A stretch of DNA of 17,038 nt from positions 1-17,038 of the forward strand of contig DASSSA010000111.1 in assembly GCA_035701505.1 (NCBI GenBank), written 5' to 3'. Shown piece after piece: positions 1-6,760 of the stretch (the first letter of the stretch is position 1; every line of letters begins with the position of its first letter). The translations under genes and the position numbers were made by a program. The stretch comes from AC-69 sp035701505 (GTDB taxonomy: Bacteria > Actinomycetota > UBA4738 > HRBIN12). Below the pieces are notes generated by a model. It saw only the letters and a program-made list of their open reading frames with translations. It was not told the DNA's origin and searched no databases.

Positions 1-156
1 TCCAAGCTGATCCTCGATTCCTGGACCCGGCCGGCCTATGCCCGTCACGTTGGCCGGAAAGCCGTCAGCGACGCATCCATGGTCCGCAGGTTCAAGAAGT
101 ACGGGCCCTACGCCGGCCTTGCCTTCTGGCTGACCCTGACCCGCGACTGGGTCTGA
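1..156 (+). CDS. C-terminal end of an unrecognised protein (partial)
   Basis: An open frame enters from the left edge and ends at TGA 154-156, giving the last 51 residues of a protein. The tail is basic and aromatic, with a VRRFKKYGPY segment followed by a short hydrophobic AGLAFWLTL stretch and the ending TRDWV. I do not recognise the family, and too little is present to assign a function. It is accepted as coding because no other gene occupies the stretch and a small hairpin follows the stop. The next gene lies on the same strand about 105 nt downstream, so the two could be co-transcribed. Both identity and full length depend on sequence outside the window. Confidence 0.55.
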   Translation, partial: SKLILDSWTRPAYARHVGRKAVSDASMVRRFKKYGPYAGLAFWLTLTRDWV

Positions 157-164
157 GGGGCGAA

Positions 165-179
165 GCTTGCCTCGCAAGC
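165..179 (+). terminator. Small hairpin after the first gene
   Basis: GCTTGC (165-170) and GCAAGC (174-179) form a perfect 6-bp stem with a CTC loop, 8 nt after the stop of the preceding gene. No T-run follows, so it is not a textbook intrinsic terminator. It may be a weak terminator or an mRNA 3'-end stabiliser. Confidence 0.3.
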
Positions 180-261
180 GGTTCGGGCGCATACTGCCTC
201 GGGCCGCCCCACGGCCCACCATCCCTGTCGGACCCGAGAAGGAAGCGATGAGCGTGCCGTT

Positions 262-1497
262 ATGGCGTTCCCACGTCGTGCCCGGCGCCTGTGGGCCTCG
301 TTGCGGGCTGAGAGGCGAACGCTTCGCCAGGGCCTGGCCGCCCTCACCATCAGCACGCTCGCGAGCTTCGTCGCCGGCCTGACGCTCGGCCACATCACCG
401 ACACGCTCACGCAACTTCCCGGGCTCCTCGTGCTCATCCCCGCGGCCGTCGGGATGCGCGGCACGATCTTCGGGGCAATCGGGGCGCGCTTCGGCACGAG
501 CACCCACGCGGGTCTGTTCGAGGTGACCCTGGACCGTGACGGCGTCCTCTACCAGAACATCGAGGTCGCATTGATCACCACGTTCACCTCGGCGCTGTGG
601 CTGGCCATCCTGGCCCGGTTGGCCACACTCGCGTTCGGTCAGCGGTCCATCTCGATATGGGATTTCGTGACGATCTCGGTGGTTGGCGGAGCCCTGGGCT
701 CGGTGTTCATCCTTCTGTTCACAATCGGGTTGTCGGTGCTCTCGTACCGCCGCGGCTATGACCTGGATGCGGTGGCCACCCCGATGGTCACGGCCCTCGG
801 GGACATGGGCACCCTCCCCACGCTGTTCCTGGCCACGTTCATCACCCGGAACCACGCGGTGAACGCCATCGTGGCAGCGGTGTGCGTCCTGGTCTGCGTC
901 TATTCGCTGGTCCGGGCGATCACGACGGATCTGAAGCCCGTGCGGCGCATCGTCGCGGAAATGGTGGCGGTGATCCTTCTCACCCCACTCCTGGACATCG
1001 CGGCCGGCGCCGTGCTCCAGGCGAAGGAGCCCGTTCTGACCGCGCTCCCCGGCCTGTTGATCCTGATCCCGCCATTCGTGTCGCAGGCCGGCGCGCTCGG
1101 AGGCATCCTGTCATCGCGCCTGTCCTCCAAGCTCCAGCTGGGCCTGATCACTACCCGAGGTCTCCCGGAGTCGCCCGCGCTCCTCGACGCCGGCCTGGTC
1201 ATCGTGTTCGGTGTGGCCATCTTCGCGTTCATCGGGTCCGTCGCCGTAGTCCTGGCGAACCTCACGGGCCTGGCCCACCCGGGGGCGGGCACCATGATCG
1301 GTGGCACGCTCCTGGCGGGGGTGCTCGTCCTGCCCGTGGTCATCGGGGTCGGCTACTACCTGGCCATCGTGACGTCACGGTTCGGCCTGGACCCCGACAA
1401 CCACAGCGTCCCCATCATCACCAGCGTCATGGATCTGGTCGGAGTCGCCGCGGTCCTGATCGCTATGGCAACATTGGGGGTGGCCATCAATGGATGA
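262..1497 (+). CDS. Two-domain MgtE/SLC41-type divalent cation transporter
   Basis: This 411-aa integral membrane protein probably moves Mg2+ or another divalent cation across the cytoplasmic membrane. It contains two copies of the MgtE/SLC41 membrane domain. Each has a P-G-L-L-x-L-I-P segment (residues 53-60 and 263-270) followed by a small-residue helix, and later an acidic signature: YDLDAVATP...TALGD (166-180) and LDPDNHSVP...TSVMD (376-391). The family uses these acidic residues in cation binding. Unlike classical MgtE it has no N-terminal cytosolic domain and no CBS pair, and it begins almost at the first helix. Its stop overlaps the next gene by 8 nt, so the downstream PhoU-RCK_C protein is probably its regulatory subunit. 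The ATG at 262 is the only ATG or GTG in frame, yet it has no good Shine-Dalgarno. The nearby GAAGGA serves an out-of-frame ATG at 248, so the N-terminus is uncertain. The ion is inferred from family only. Confidence 0.85.
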   Translation: MAFPRRARRLWASLRAERRTLRQGLAALTISTLASFVAGLTLGHITDTLTQLPGLLVLIPAAVGMRGTIFGAIGARFGTSTHAGLFEVTLDRDGVLYQNIEVALITTFTSALWLAILARLATLAFGQRSISIWDFVTISVVGGALGSVFILLFTIGLSVLSYRRGYDLDAVATPMVTALGDMGTLPTLFLATFITRNHAVNAIVAAVCVLVCVYSLVRAITTDLKPVRRIVAEMVAVILLTPLLDIAAGAVLQAKEPVLTALPGLLILIPPFVSQAGALGGILSSRLSSKLQLGLITTRGLPESPALLDAGLVIVFGVAIFAFIGSVAVVLANLTGLAHPGAGTMIGGTLLAGVLVLPVVIGVGYYLAIVTSRFGLDPDNHSVPIITSVMDLVGVAAVLIAMATLGVAING

Positions 1498-2689
1498 GAA
1501 CGAACCGAGGAACGTCAAAGAGCTCCTGGTCGAAGCCAAGGACGCCTCCGAGCTCCTGGTCGATGTGGCCTACGCGGCGGTCTTCTTCAACGACGAGGAC
1601 ATGGCCGATGAGGTCGAGAAGCTCGAGGAGCGGATGGCCGGGTACCTCCGCCGACTCCGAACGCTGGCCATCCTTGCCGCCCGGAGCCCCGAGGACGCCG
1701 AGGCCATCGAGAGCGTGCTGTGGATCGCGAGCGCCATCGACAAGATCGGAGACGCGGCCTCCGATATCGCGCGGGTCGTGGCGGCGAAGCTCGGCATCCC
1801 CGACGCGCTCCGGGCCGACCTCCGCCACGCCGACGAGGTGTGCGGCCGAGTGAAGGTCCGCGAGGGGTCCCAGGCGGTCGGCGCGAGCCTCCGTGACCTG
1901 TCCCTCCCCACTGAGACCGGCATGTGGGTCCTGGCCATCCGCCGGGGCGACGACTGGGAGTTCGACCCTGGGCCCGACAGCGTGGTCTCCGAGGGTGACG
2001 TCCTGCTGTACCAGGGACCGGAGGAGGGCGTGAGCCTGATCCGGGCCGTGGCCGGGGCCCCACCCCTTCCCCTGGCACCCGACACCGATGCACCACCCCT
2101 GTCCGAGCTGGACCGGGCGGTGGACATCCTGGTGGAGATGAAGAACTCCTCGGAAGCGGCCGTTGGCCTGGCCTACTCCTCGCTCCTGTTCAATGACCGG
2201 GCCCTGGCCGCCGAGGTGGCCACCCTCGAAGCCCGGAGCGACGTGCTGCACGACGAGCTCGAGTCCTGGGTGCTCCGAGCCAGCCCCGAGGCCCGTAACC
2301 CCGACGACCTCCGCGGCCTGCTCCGGCTCGGTGCGGCCAGTGAGGCCGTGTCCGACGCCGCCCGCGAGATGACCTGGTACGTGGAGAACGGCGAGGAGCT
2401 GCACCCGGTGATCCTGATGGCCCTTGAGGAGACCGAGGAGACCGGCGCGGAGACCGTCGTGGAGGCGGGATCGGCGGCGGAAGGCAAGTCCCTTCGCGAT
2501 CTCCGGCTCCAGACGGAGACCGGGATGTTCGTGCTGGCGGTGCAACGAGGGCGACGATGGATCTATCGCCCGCGCGCCGGGCTGGTCTTCGAGGCGGGCG
2601 ATCGCATCATCGCCGTCGGCCCGGAGGATGGGACGGACGAGCTCGAGACCCTGTGTCGCGCGCCCCAGCCGGCCAGCGAGACGGGCTGA
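1490..2689 (+). CDS. Duplicated PhoU-like/RCK_C (TrkA_C) regulatory protein
   Basis: This 399-aa soluble protein is made of two tandem copies of the same two-domain unit, offset by 201 residues. Each unit has a PhoU-like helical domain, with SELLVDVAYAAVFFND (20-35) matching SEAAVGLAYSSLLFND (221-236). A TrkA_C/RCK_C domain follows, with SLRDLSLPTETGMWVLA (133-149) matching SLRDLRLQTETGMFVLA (334-350), and each ends in a GD-x5-GPE-type strand turn. RCK_C domains bind ligands or ions and gate K+ and other cation channels. PhoU-like domains often accompany them. There is no membrane segment, so the protein must act with a partner. The 8-nt overlap with the MgtE-like gene makes that transporter the obvious one, and both proteins are internally duplicated. 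The ATG at 1490 has a purine-rich GGGGGTGG stretch upstream. The role as a gate or sensor is inferred; the domain calls are fairly secure. Confidence 0.85.
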   Translation: MDENEPRNVKELLVEAKDASELLVDVAYAAVFFNDEDMADEVEKLEERMAGYLRRLRTLAILAARSPEDAEAIESVLWIASAIDKIGDAASDIARVVAAKLGIPDALRADLRHADEVCGRVKVREGSQAVGASLRDLSLPTETGMWVLAIRRGDDWEFDPGPDSVVSEGDVLLYQGPEEGVSLIRAVAGAPPLPLAPDTDAPPLSELDRAVDILVEMKNSSEAAVGLAYSSLLFNDRALAAEVATLEARSDVLHDELESWVLRASPEARNPDDLRGLLRLGAASEAVSDAAREMTWYVENGEELHPVILMALEETEETGAETVVEAGSAAEGKSLRDLRLQTETGMFVLAVQRGRRWIYRPRAGLVFEAGDRIIAVGPEDGTDELETLCRAPQPASETG

Positions 2690-2727
2690 GCTACTCGTCC
2701 ACGAGGTCCGACCCGATCACCGCATCC

Positions 2728-2762
2728 TTGCGACGACGTCTACCCTCCCCTAGCCTGCAGCA
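2728..2762 (+). promoter_or_regulatory. Leaderless promoter of the tandem RAM-domain gene
   Basis: TTGCGA (2728-2733) and TAGCCT (2751-2756) are separated by exactly 17 nt. The -10 box ends 6 nt before the GTG start at 2763, which places transcription start at or next to the start codon. There is no Shine-Dalgarno. This is the best-matched promoter in the window and it decides the GTG start. Confidence 0.65.
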
Positions 2763-3335
2763 GTGGACGCCTTCGTCTACCTCCGGGTCGCCCCCGGGAA
2801 GATCGAGGACGTCGTCATCGCTCTTCGGGGCCAGCGCGGGATCCGGCACTGCGTGGCCGTGGTGGGGCCGTGGGACGTGATGGTGGCCGTCGAGGCCGCC
2901 GACTTCGAATCGATAGCCCGGACCGTGCTTCGCCACATCCAGGCCACGGAGGGCGTGCTGAGCACCTACACGGCGCCGGTCGTGCCCCTCGAGATGCTCG
3001 GCGTCTACGCGGGCGGTCCCGGGATGCCGGCCGTGCCGATGCACCGGCCCGGGGTGGCGTGCTACGTGCATATCAGGGCCGCCGCCGAGGCCGGCTCGGT
3101 GGCGGGAGTCGTCCAGGCGCTCGGTGCCATGGACGACGTCGCCGGGGTGGCCGTGGTGGCCGGCGAACACGACCTGATCGCCGAGATCCCTCTCACGTGG
3201 GAGGAGGCAGCCCCGGTGATCCTGGACAAGATCCACACGATCCCCGGCGTCTCAGCAACCACCACCCTCATCGCGGTCCTGGAGTTCGGTCAGGACGCCG
3301 ACGAGGACGCCGAGCCGTTCAGCACCTGGGCCTGA
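2763..3335 (+). CDS. Tandem Lrp/AsnC effector-domain (RAM) protein without HTH
   Basis: This 190-aa protein has two RAM domains, the amino-acid-binding, oligomerising part of Lrp/AsnC regulators, at about residues 3-77 and 99-174. Domain 1 shows the usual pattern of a leading strand (FVYLRV), a second-strand motif GPWDVMVAVEA (35-45) and a T-terminated last strand before APVVPLE. Domain 2 shows the equivalent GEHDLIAEIP (134-143) and TTTLIAVLEF (167-176). No N-terminal helix-turn-helix is present, so it should not bind DNA itself. Stand-alone RAM proteins usually act as small-molecule sensors or heteromeric partners. Two copies in one chain would form an internal pseudo-dimer. The start is GTG, set by the -10 box 6 nt upstream. 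The acidic tail (DADEDAE, 178-184) is variable in appearance. The gene converges on ispH with 8 nt between stops. The ligand cannot be predicted. Confidence 0.82.
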   Translation: MDAFVYLRVAPGKIEDVVIALRGQRGIRHCVAVVGPWDVMVAVEAADFESIARTVLRHIQATEGVLSTYTAPVVPLEMLGVYAGGPGMPAVPMHRPGVACYVHIRAAAEAGSVAGVVQALGAMDDVAGVAVVAGEHDLIAEIPLTWEEAAPVILDKIHTIPGVSATTTLIAVLEFGQDADEDAEPFSTWA

Positions 3336-3343
3336 ACGGCCTC

Positions 3344-4264
3344 CTACACCCGGACGTCGGAGAACCGCAGGTGCTCCTGGGTCAGCCGGACCTCCTCCAC
3401 CTCGGTTGCGCCCTGGCCGGCGAGGAACGCCAGCATCCGTTCGACCAGCCATTCGGGGGCGGATGCTCCCGACGTCAGGCCCACCACGTCGACTCCCTCC
3501 AGCCACCTGGGGTCGACCTCCTCCTCGTCGTCGACCAGGTACGCCGGGGTGCCCTGCTCCCTGGCCACCTCGGCCAGGCGGTTGGAGTTGGAGGAGTTGT
3601 CCGATCCGATCACCAGCACGACGTCGGACCGTCGAGCCAGCTCCTTCACCGCGTCCTGACGGTTCTGGGTGGCGTAGCAGATGTCCTCGCGCGGGGGGGC
3701 CTGGATGTTCGGGAACCGCTCTCGGAGGACCTGGATGATCTGGTTCGTCTCGTCGACCGACAGTGTGGTCTGCGTGAGGTAGGCAAGGTCGTCCGGATCG
3801 GGCACCTGGACGCGGCGGGCCTCCTCCACGCTCTGAACCAGGAGGGTCCTGTCCGGCGTCTGGCCCGTGGTCCCCACCACCTCCTCGTGCCCCGCGTGGC
3901 CGATCAGGACGATCCACCTCCCCTCCTGTCCGAACCGTCGCGCCTCCAGATGCACCTTGGTGACCAGCGGACAGGTGGCGTCGAGGACCCTGAGGCCGCG
4001 TGCGGTCGAGGTGGCGTACACCTCCGGCGCGACGCCGTGGGCCGAGAGAACCACCACGGACCCCTCCGGCACCTCGGTCTCCTCCTCCACGAAGACCGCG
4101 CCCTTGGCCTCGAGGTCCCGAACGACGTGGAGGATGTGGACGATCTGCTTGCGCACGTAGATAGGAGCTCCGTACTTGGCCAGGGCGGCCTCCACCGCCT
4201 CGACCGCGCGCTCCACCCCCGCGCAATATCCGCGCGGAGCCGCCAGAAGGACCTTCGTCGGCAC
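3344..4264 (-). CDS. ispH: 4-hydroxy-3-methylbut-2-enyl diphosphate reductase (IspH/LytB)
   Basis: IspH is the last enzyme of the MEP pathway. It reduces HMBPP to IPP and DMAPP with a [4Fe-4S] cluster in the cytosol. In the 306-aa form, the three cluster cysteines are C14 (PRGYCAGV), C98 (DATCPLV) and C196 (DICYATQNRQ). The substrate-binding motifs are IVH (41-43), SAHGVAP (74-80), IGHAGHEEVVGT (121-132) and TQTTLSVDET (164-173). The SSNSNRL and TSGASAPEWLV stretches near the C-terminus are also typical. Length and motif spacing match the actinobacterial family. I chose the GTG at 4264 because the first strand (KVLLAAPRG) begins three residues later, as in most homologues. A GGAG lies only 2 nt upstream. 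An in-frame GTG at 4306 would add 14 residues of unconserved sequence and cannot be excluded. The gene is alone on its strand between a convergent neighbour and the corA pair. Confidence 0.95.
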   Translation of the reverse strand: MPTKVLLAAPRGYCAGVERAVEAVEAALAKYGAPIYVRKQIVHILHVVRDLEAKGAVFVEEETEVPEGSVVVLSAHGVAPEVYATSTARGLRVLDATCPLVTKVHLEARRFGQEGRWIVLIGHAGHEEVVGTTGQTPDRTLLVQSVEEARRVQVPDPDDLAYLTQTTLSVDETNQIIQVLRERFPNIQAPPREDICYATQNRQDAVKELARRSDVVLVIGSDNSSNSNRLAEVAREQGTPAYLVDDEEEVDPRWLEGVDVVGLTSGASAPEWLVERMLAFLAGQGATEVEEVRLTQEHLRFSDVRV

Positions 4265-4344
4265 GGCTCCAATCGTACCCGCGGCGTCCGCGCACGCGAC
4301 GAACACGGATCCCGGTCATACCACTCGCCAAGCCTGAGCCGTGT

Positions 4345-4674
4345 CTAGCGCACCGGTCCCCCGGGGTGAGGCAGGGCCCGCACGGCGTCGCGGATCTCCT
4401 CCGGCCTTCCAACAACCACCGTTGCGCCGGGCAAGTCCCGGTCGCAGACGATCCGCAGGTCCGGCCGGTCCTCCCGGGCCCGCGACACGAGAGCTCCCAA
4501 CTCGCCGAACACCACCAGGACATGCGGCTGTTCGGCCTCGAGCTGGGCCAGCGCCTCATCCTGGGTGATTGCCCCGGGCGCGAGCTCCCACTCCGCCGAC
4601 ACGGTCGCCCTCTTCAGGTCCATCAGCGCCTGCCGGTCGGAAGCCACGCACAACACCTTCAGGGCCCGGCACAT
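4345..4674 (-). CDS. Small receiver-like protein of unknown function
   Basis: This 109-aa protein follows the broken corA gene with only 2 nt between stop and ATG, so it is probably translationally coupled to it. Its pattern resembles a response-regulator receiver fold: a leading strand KVLCVASD (7-14), a helix, and a strand HVLVVFGELG where a receiver would carry its phosphoacceptor aspartate. Here that position is not aspartate and there is no conserved lysine strand, so it would be a degenerate receiver that cannot be phosphorylated. The later strands (RIVCDRD, TVVVGRPEE) fit the same alternating fold. I do not recognise a named family. The start at 4674 is preferred because the longer upstream reading is the shadow frame of corA. 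Confidence is moderate that this is a real gene and low for any role. Confidence 0.55.
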   Translation of the reverse strand: MCRALKVLCVASDRQALMDLKRATVSAEWELAPGAITQDEALAQLEAEQPHVLVVFGELGALVSRAREDRPDLRIVCDRDLPGATVVVGRPEEIRDAVRALPHPGGPVR

Positions 4675-4676
4675 CG

Positions 4677-5650
4677 CTACAGCCAGTCTCGCTTCTTGAA
4701 CCCCCGATACAGGGCGAACGCTGCAGCCGCCATGAGGCCCAGGGCGAGCGGATACCCGAGCGTCCACGACAGCTCGGGCATGTGCCGGAAGTTCATCCCA
4801 TAGATGCCGGCGATGAGCGTGGGGAGCAGGATGATCGCCCCCCAAGACGTCACCTTCTTCATCACCACGTTGAGTCGGTTCGACACCTGGGCCAGCTGGA
4901 GCTCCCGGGCGGCCGTCAGCAGATCCCGGATGTTGTCCATCAGCTCGGTGACCCGGATCGTGTGGTCGAGCACGTCCCGGAAGTACGGGGTGAGCGTCGG
5001 CGTCACGACGCCCTCCGCCTCCATCAGCAGGTCGAGGACCTCCCGCATCGGCGACGCCAGGCGCCGGAAACGAACGACCGTCTGGCGGAGGTGGAAGATG
5101 TCCTGCGCCAGCCCCTCCGACGCCGCCTCAGCCTCCTCCGCGCTCACCCGCTCCTCGATGTCGTCGGACAGGTCCTCGAGTCGGTCGATCGTGTCCAGGC
5201 GTCGACGATCTCGTCGAGCAGGAGGTACAGGATGAACCCGATGCCCTCGTGCTCCATCCCCTGCTCGCCCTGCATGCGCTTGATCGCCGGACCGAAGTCG
5301 AGCATCGGTTTCCGCCGGACGGTGATGACGAACGCTCCCTGTCGGGCGAACAGGTGGATCTCGCGGTCCCCCAGATCGTTGTCCTCGTCGAGCGTCAGGC
5401 CGTGCGACACGAGGAAGATGTACTCGGGATAGAACTCGACCTTCGAGCGTTGGCCCCACCGGCTGCTGTCCTCGATCGACAACTGGTGCAGGCCGAAGGC
5501 GTCCTGGAGCTGCTTCAGCTCCTCGTCGGTGGGCTCGATCGCATCGATCCACACCCGCGTCCGGGCTCGGCGGGCCGCGGCCACCTCGGATGGATCGAAG
5601 GGTGTCTCCTTCTCCAGGAGGCCTTCTCGGTAATGGCGGCACGTGAGCAT
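4677..5650 (-). pseudogene. corA: corA Mg2+/Co2+ channel gene with an internal frameshift
   Basis: CorA forms pentameric Mg2+/Co2+ channels in the cytoplasmic membrane. The N-terminal half starts at ATG 5650 and reads through VWIDAIEPTDEEL, IEDSSRWGQRSKVEFYP and REIHLFARQGAFVITVRRKP to LLLDEIVDA. The C-terminal half is in another frame from about LDTIDRLEDLSDDIEE through TPYFRDVLDHTIRVTELMDN to the signature IYGMNFRHMPEL, ending FKKRDWL at stop 4677-4679. The frames meet at about 5196-5201, inside the long stalk helix. The total span is 974 nt, 1 nt short of a multiple of three. In CorA proteins, IVD is followed by one residue, four more (YFVL or YFPV-like) and then L-D/E. Here those four are missing, so a 13-nt deletion restores both frame and spacing. 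The second frame stays open upstream to about 5642, so automatic calling may give one 321-aa chimera with a false N-terminus. Either a real inactivating deletion or an assembly error is possible. Confidence 0.85.
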
Positions 5651-5659
5651 CTCGGGCCG

Positions 5660-5665
5660 AGCGTA
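5660..5665 (-). promoter_or_regulatory. Probable -10 element of corA
   Basis: On the minus strand TACGCT ends 9 nt before the corA ATG at 5650. It lies back-to-back with the plus-strand -10 box of the acetyltransferase gene within a 42-nt divergent region. No convincing -35 is seen. Confidence 0.35.
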
Positions 5666-5679
5666 CCGCAGCCCATCGC

Positions 5680-5692
5680 TACACTCGCCCGC
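5680..5692 (+). promoter_or_regulatory. Leaderless -10 element of the acetyltransferase gene
   Basis: TACACT (5680-5685) followed by 7 nt and a GTG codon (5693) matches the arrangement at four other genes here. There is no Shine-Dalgarno, so the mRNA probably begins at the GTG. No good -35 is visible. Confidence 0.45.
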
Positions 5693-6463
5693 GTGGCCGA
5701 ACTCGAACCCCTCCTCCGGTTCTGGCGGGCCCTCGACTCGGCGTTCGAGACCGTCGAGCCCGCGTGGTGGGGCGGGGTCGTCGCCGACTCCCGGTTCCCC
5801 GCCATCTGGGACGTCAACTACGCACGGGTCGAGACGGATGACGCTGCCCTCTCGCTCGGGGAGGTGGAGTCGTCGCTCCTGCCGGTCATGGACCGGATCG
5901 GGGCCCGCCACGTCCACATGGTGGTGTTCCACCCCGAGGAGCTCACCGCGCTCCTCTCTGAGGCCAGCACGCGGGGTGACCGGCTCTCCTGGGACACGGT
6001 CATGGAGTTGCGAGGGGAGGCGCCCGATGCGGCGAGCGAAATCGACGTGGAGGAGGTCGATCCCAACGATCCGAGCTTCTGGCCCGCGTACCGGGCATCC
6101 CTCGGCGAGTTCCATATCACCGAGCAGGACGCGATCCGGCAGCTCCTGGACATCGAACGCGACGTGCTGATCCCGGCGGGCAAGCGGTGGTTCGCCGTAC
6201 GGGACGCCGGGCGTCTACTGGCGCTGGGCTCGCTGATCGGGGTGGAAGGCGAGGGGTACGTCGACCACGTCGTCACTATCCCCGAGGCTCGGCGCAGGGG
6301 ATACGCCGGCGCCGTGGTCCGGCGGATCTCGGAGGAGGCCCGCCGCTCCAACCTCGATCGCGTGTATCTGTTGACCGAGCCCGAAGCCCAAGCCGCGTCG
6401 CTCTACGAACGGCTCGGGTTCGAGGCGATCGGACACATCGCCAGCACCCTCCGCCAGCGATGA
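5693..6463 (+). CDS. GNAT-family N-acetyltransferase
   Basis: This 256-aa protein has a C-terminal GNAT domain that would transfer an acetyl group from acetyl-CoA to an unknown amine. The domain spans about residues 165-256: strand RWFAVRDAGRLLALGSL, strand VDHVVTIPEARRRGYAGA with the acetyl-CoA pyrophosphate loop (R200-R201-R202-G203-Y-A-G-A), a helix, strand VYLLTEPE and the classic ASLYERLGFEAIG ending (235-247). The N-terminal 160 residues look like a degenerate first GNAT-type half, with W-rich PAWWGG and FPAIWDVNYARV motifs. Proteins of about 250 aa with this plan are common in actinobacteria and are mostly uncharacterised. I chose the GTG at 5693 because a -10 box sits 7 nt upstream. 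An ATG at 5633 in the same frame would overlap the start of divergent corA. The gene converges with the zinc-ribbon gene, 4 nt apart. The substrate is unknown. Confidence 0.82.
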   Translation: MAELEPLLRFWRALDSAFETVEPAWWGGVVADSRFPAIWDVNYARVETDDAALSLGEVESSLLPVMDRIGARHVHMVVFHPEELTALLSEASTRGDRLSWDTVMELRGEAPDAASEIDVEEVDPNDPSFWPAYRASLGEFHITEQDAIRQLLDIERDVLIPAGKRWFAVRDAGRLLALGSLIGVEGEGYVDHVVTIPEARRRGYAGAVVRRISEEARRSNLDRVYLLTEPEAQAASLYERLGFEAIGHIASTLRQR

Positions 6464-6467
6464 GCCG

Positions 6468-6668
6468 CTACGCGCGGCGATCGTCGGCACCGAACGTGGG
6501 TTCGTCCAGGTTGAGGTCCCAGAGGAGCCGATCGACGAAGAGCGTGGGGGCCGACTCGTCTCGCTCTCCGAAGTCGGCGAAGCATACTTCGCACACGCCG
6601 AGCAGCACGGACCGCCTGGACCGACACTCGGGGCAATCGAAGGTCCGAGCTTCGATGTCGATGTCCAT
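6468..6668 (-). CDS. Small zinc-ribbon protein
   Basis: The predicted 66-aa protein has two CxxC knuckles, C12-P-E-C15 and C26-E-V-C29, which should bind one Zn2+ as a rubredoxin-like or zinc-ribbon fold. An acidic tail of about 35 residues follows (LLWDLNLDEPTFGADDRRA at the end). I do not recognise a named family, and small ribbons of this kind can be nucleic-acid or protein adaptors. The ATG at 6668 starts just before the first strand (MDIDIEARTFDCPEC). A TATCAC hexamer lies 8 nt upstream on the minus strand and could be a near-leaderless -10. A longer in-frame start at 6764 would run into the end of phoB and adds low-complexity arginine-rich sequence, so I reject it. The gene lies downstream of phoB on the same strand with a 92-nt gap. 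Confidence 0.62.
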   Translation of the reverse strand: MDIDIEARTFDCPECRSRRSVLLGVCEVCFADFGERDESAPTLFVDRLLWDLNLDEPTFGADDRRA

Positions 6669-6760
6669 GACTGCCAGTGATAGGCCATCGAGGTGGAGCG
6701 GGACTGAACGCCGGGGGAACCGCTGCCGAACCTTGGGCGACGCCCCCGAGCGACGCGGTC

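Noticed and set aside
4677..5642. A single 321-aa minus-strand protein spanning the corA region
   Set aside because: Only its C-terminal half matches CorA. The N-terminal part is Arg/Pro/Gly-rich shadow sequence, while the real CorA N-terminus is in another frame starting at 5650.
5249..5692. N-terminal extension of the acetyltransferase to 404 aa
   Set aside because: It runs across corA on the opposite strand. The GTG at 5693 has a leaderless -10 box.
6705..6755. GGGGG/CCCCC inverted repeat after phoB as a terminator
   Set aside because: The arms are short, the loop is more than 20 nt and there is no T-run.
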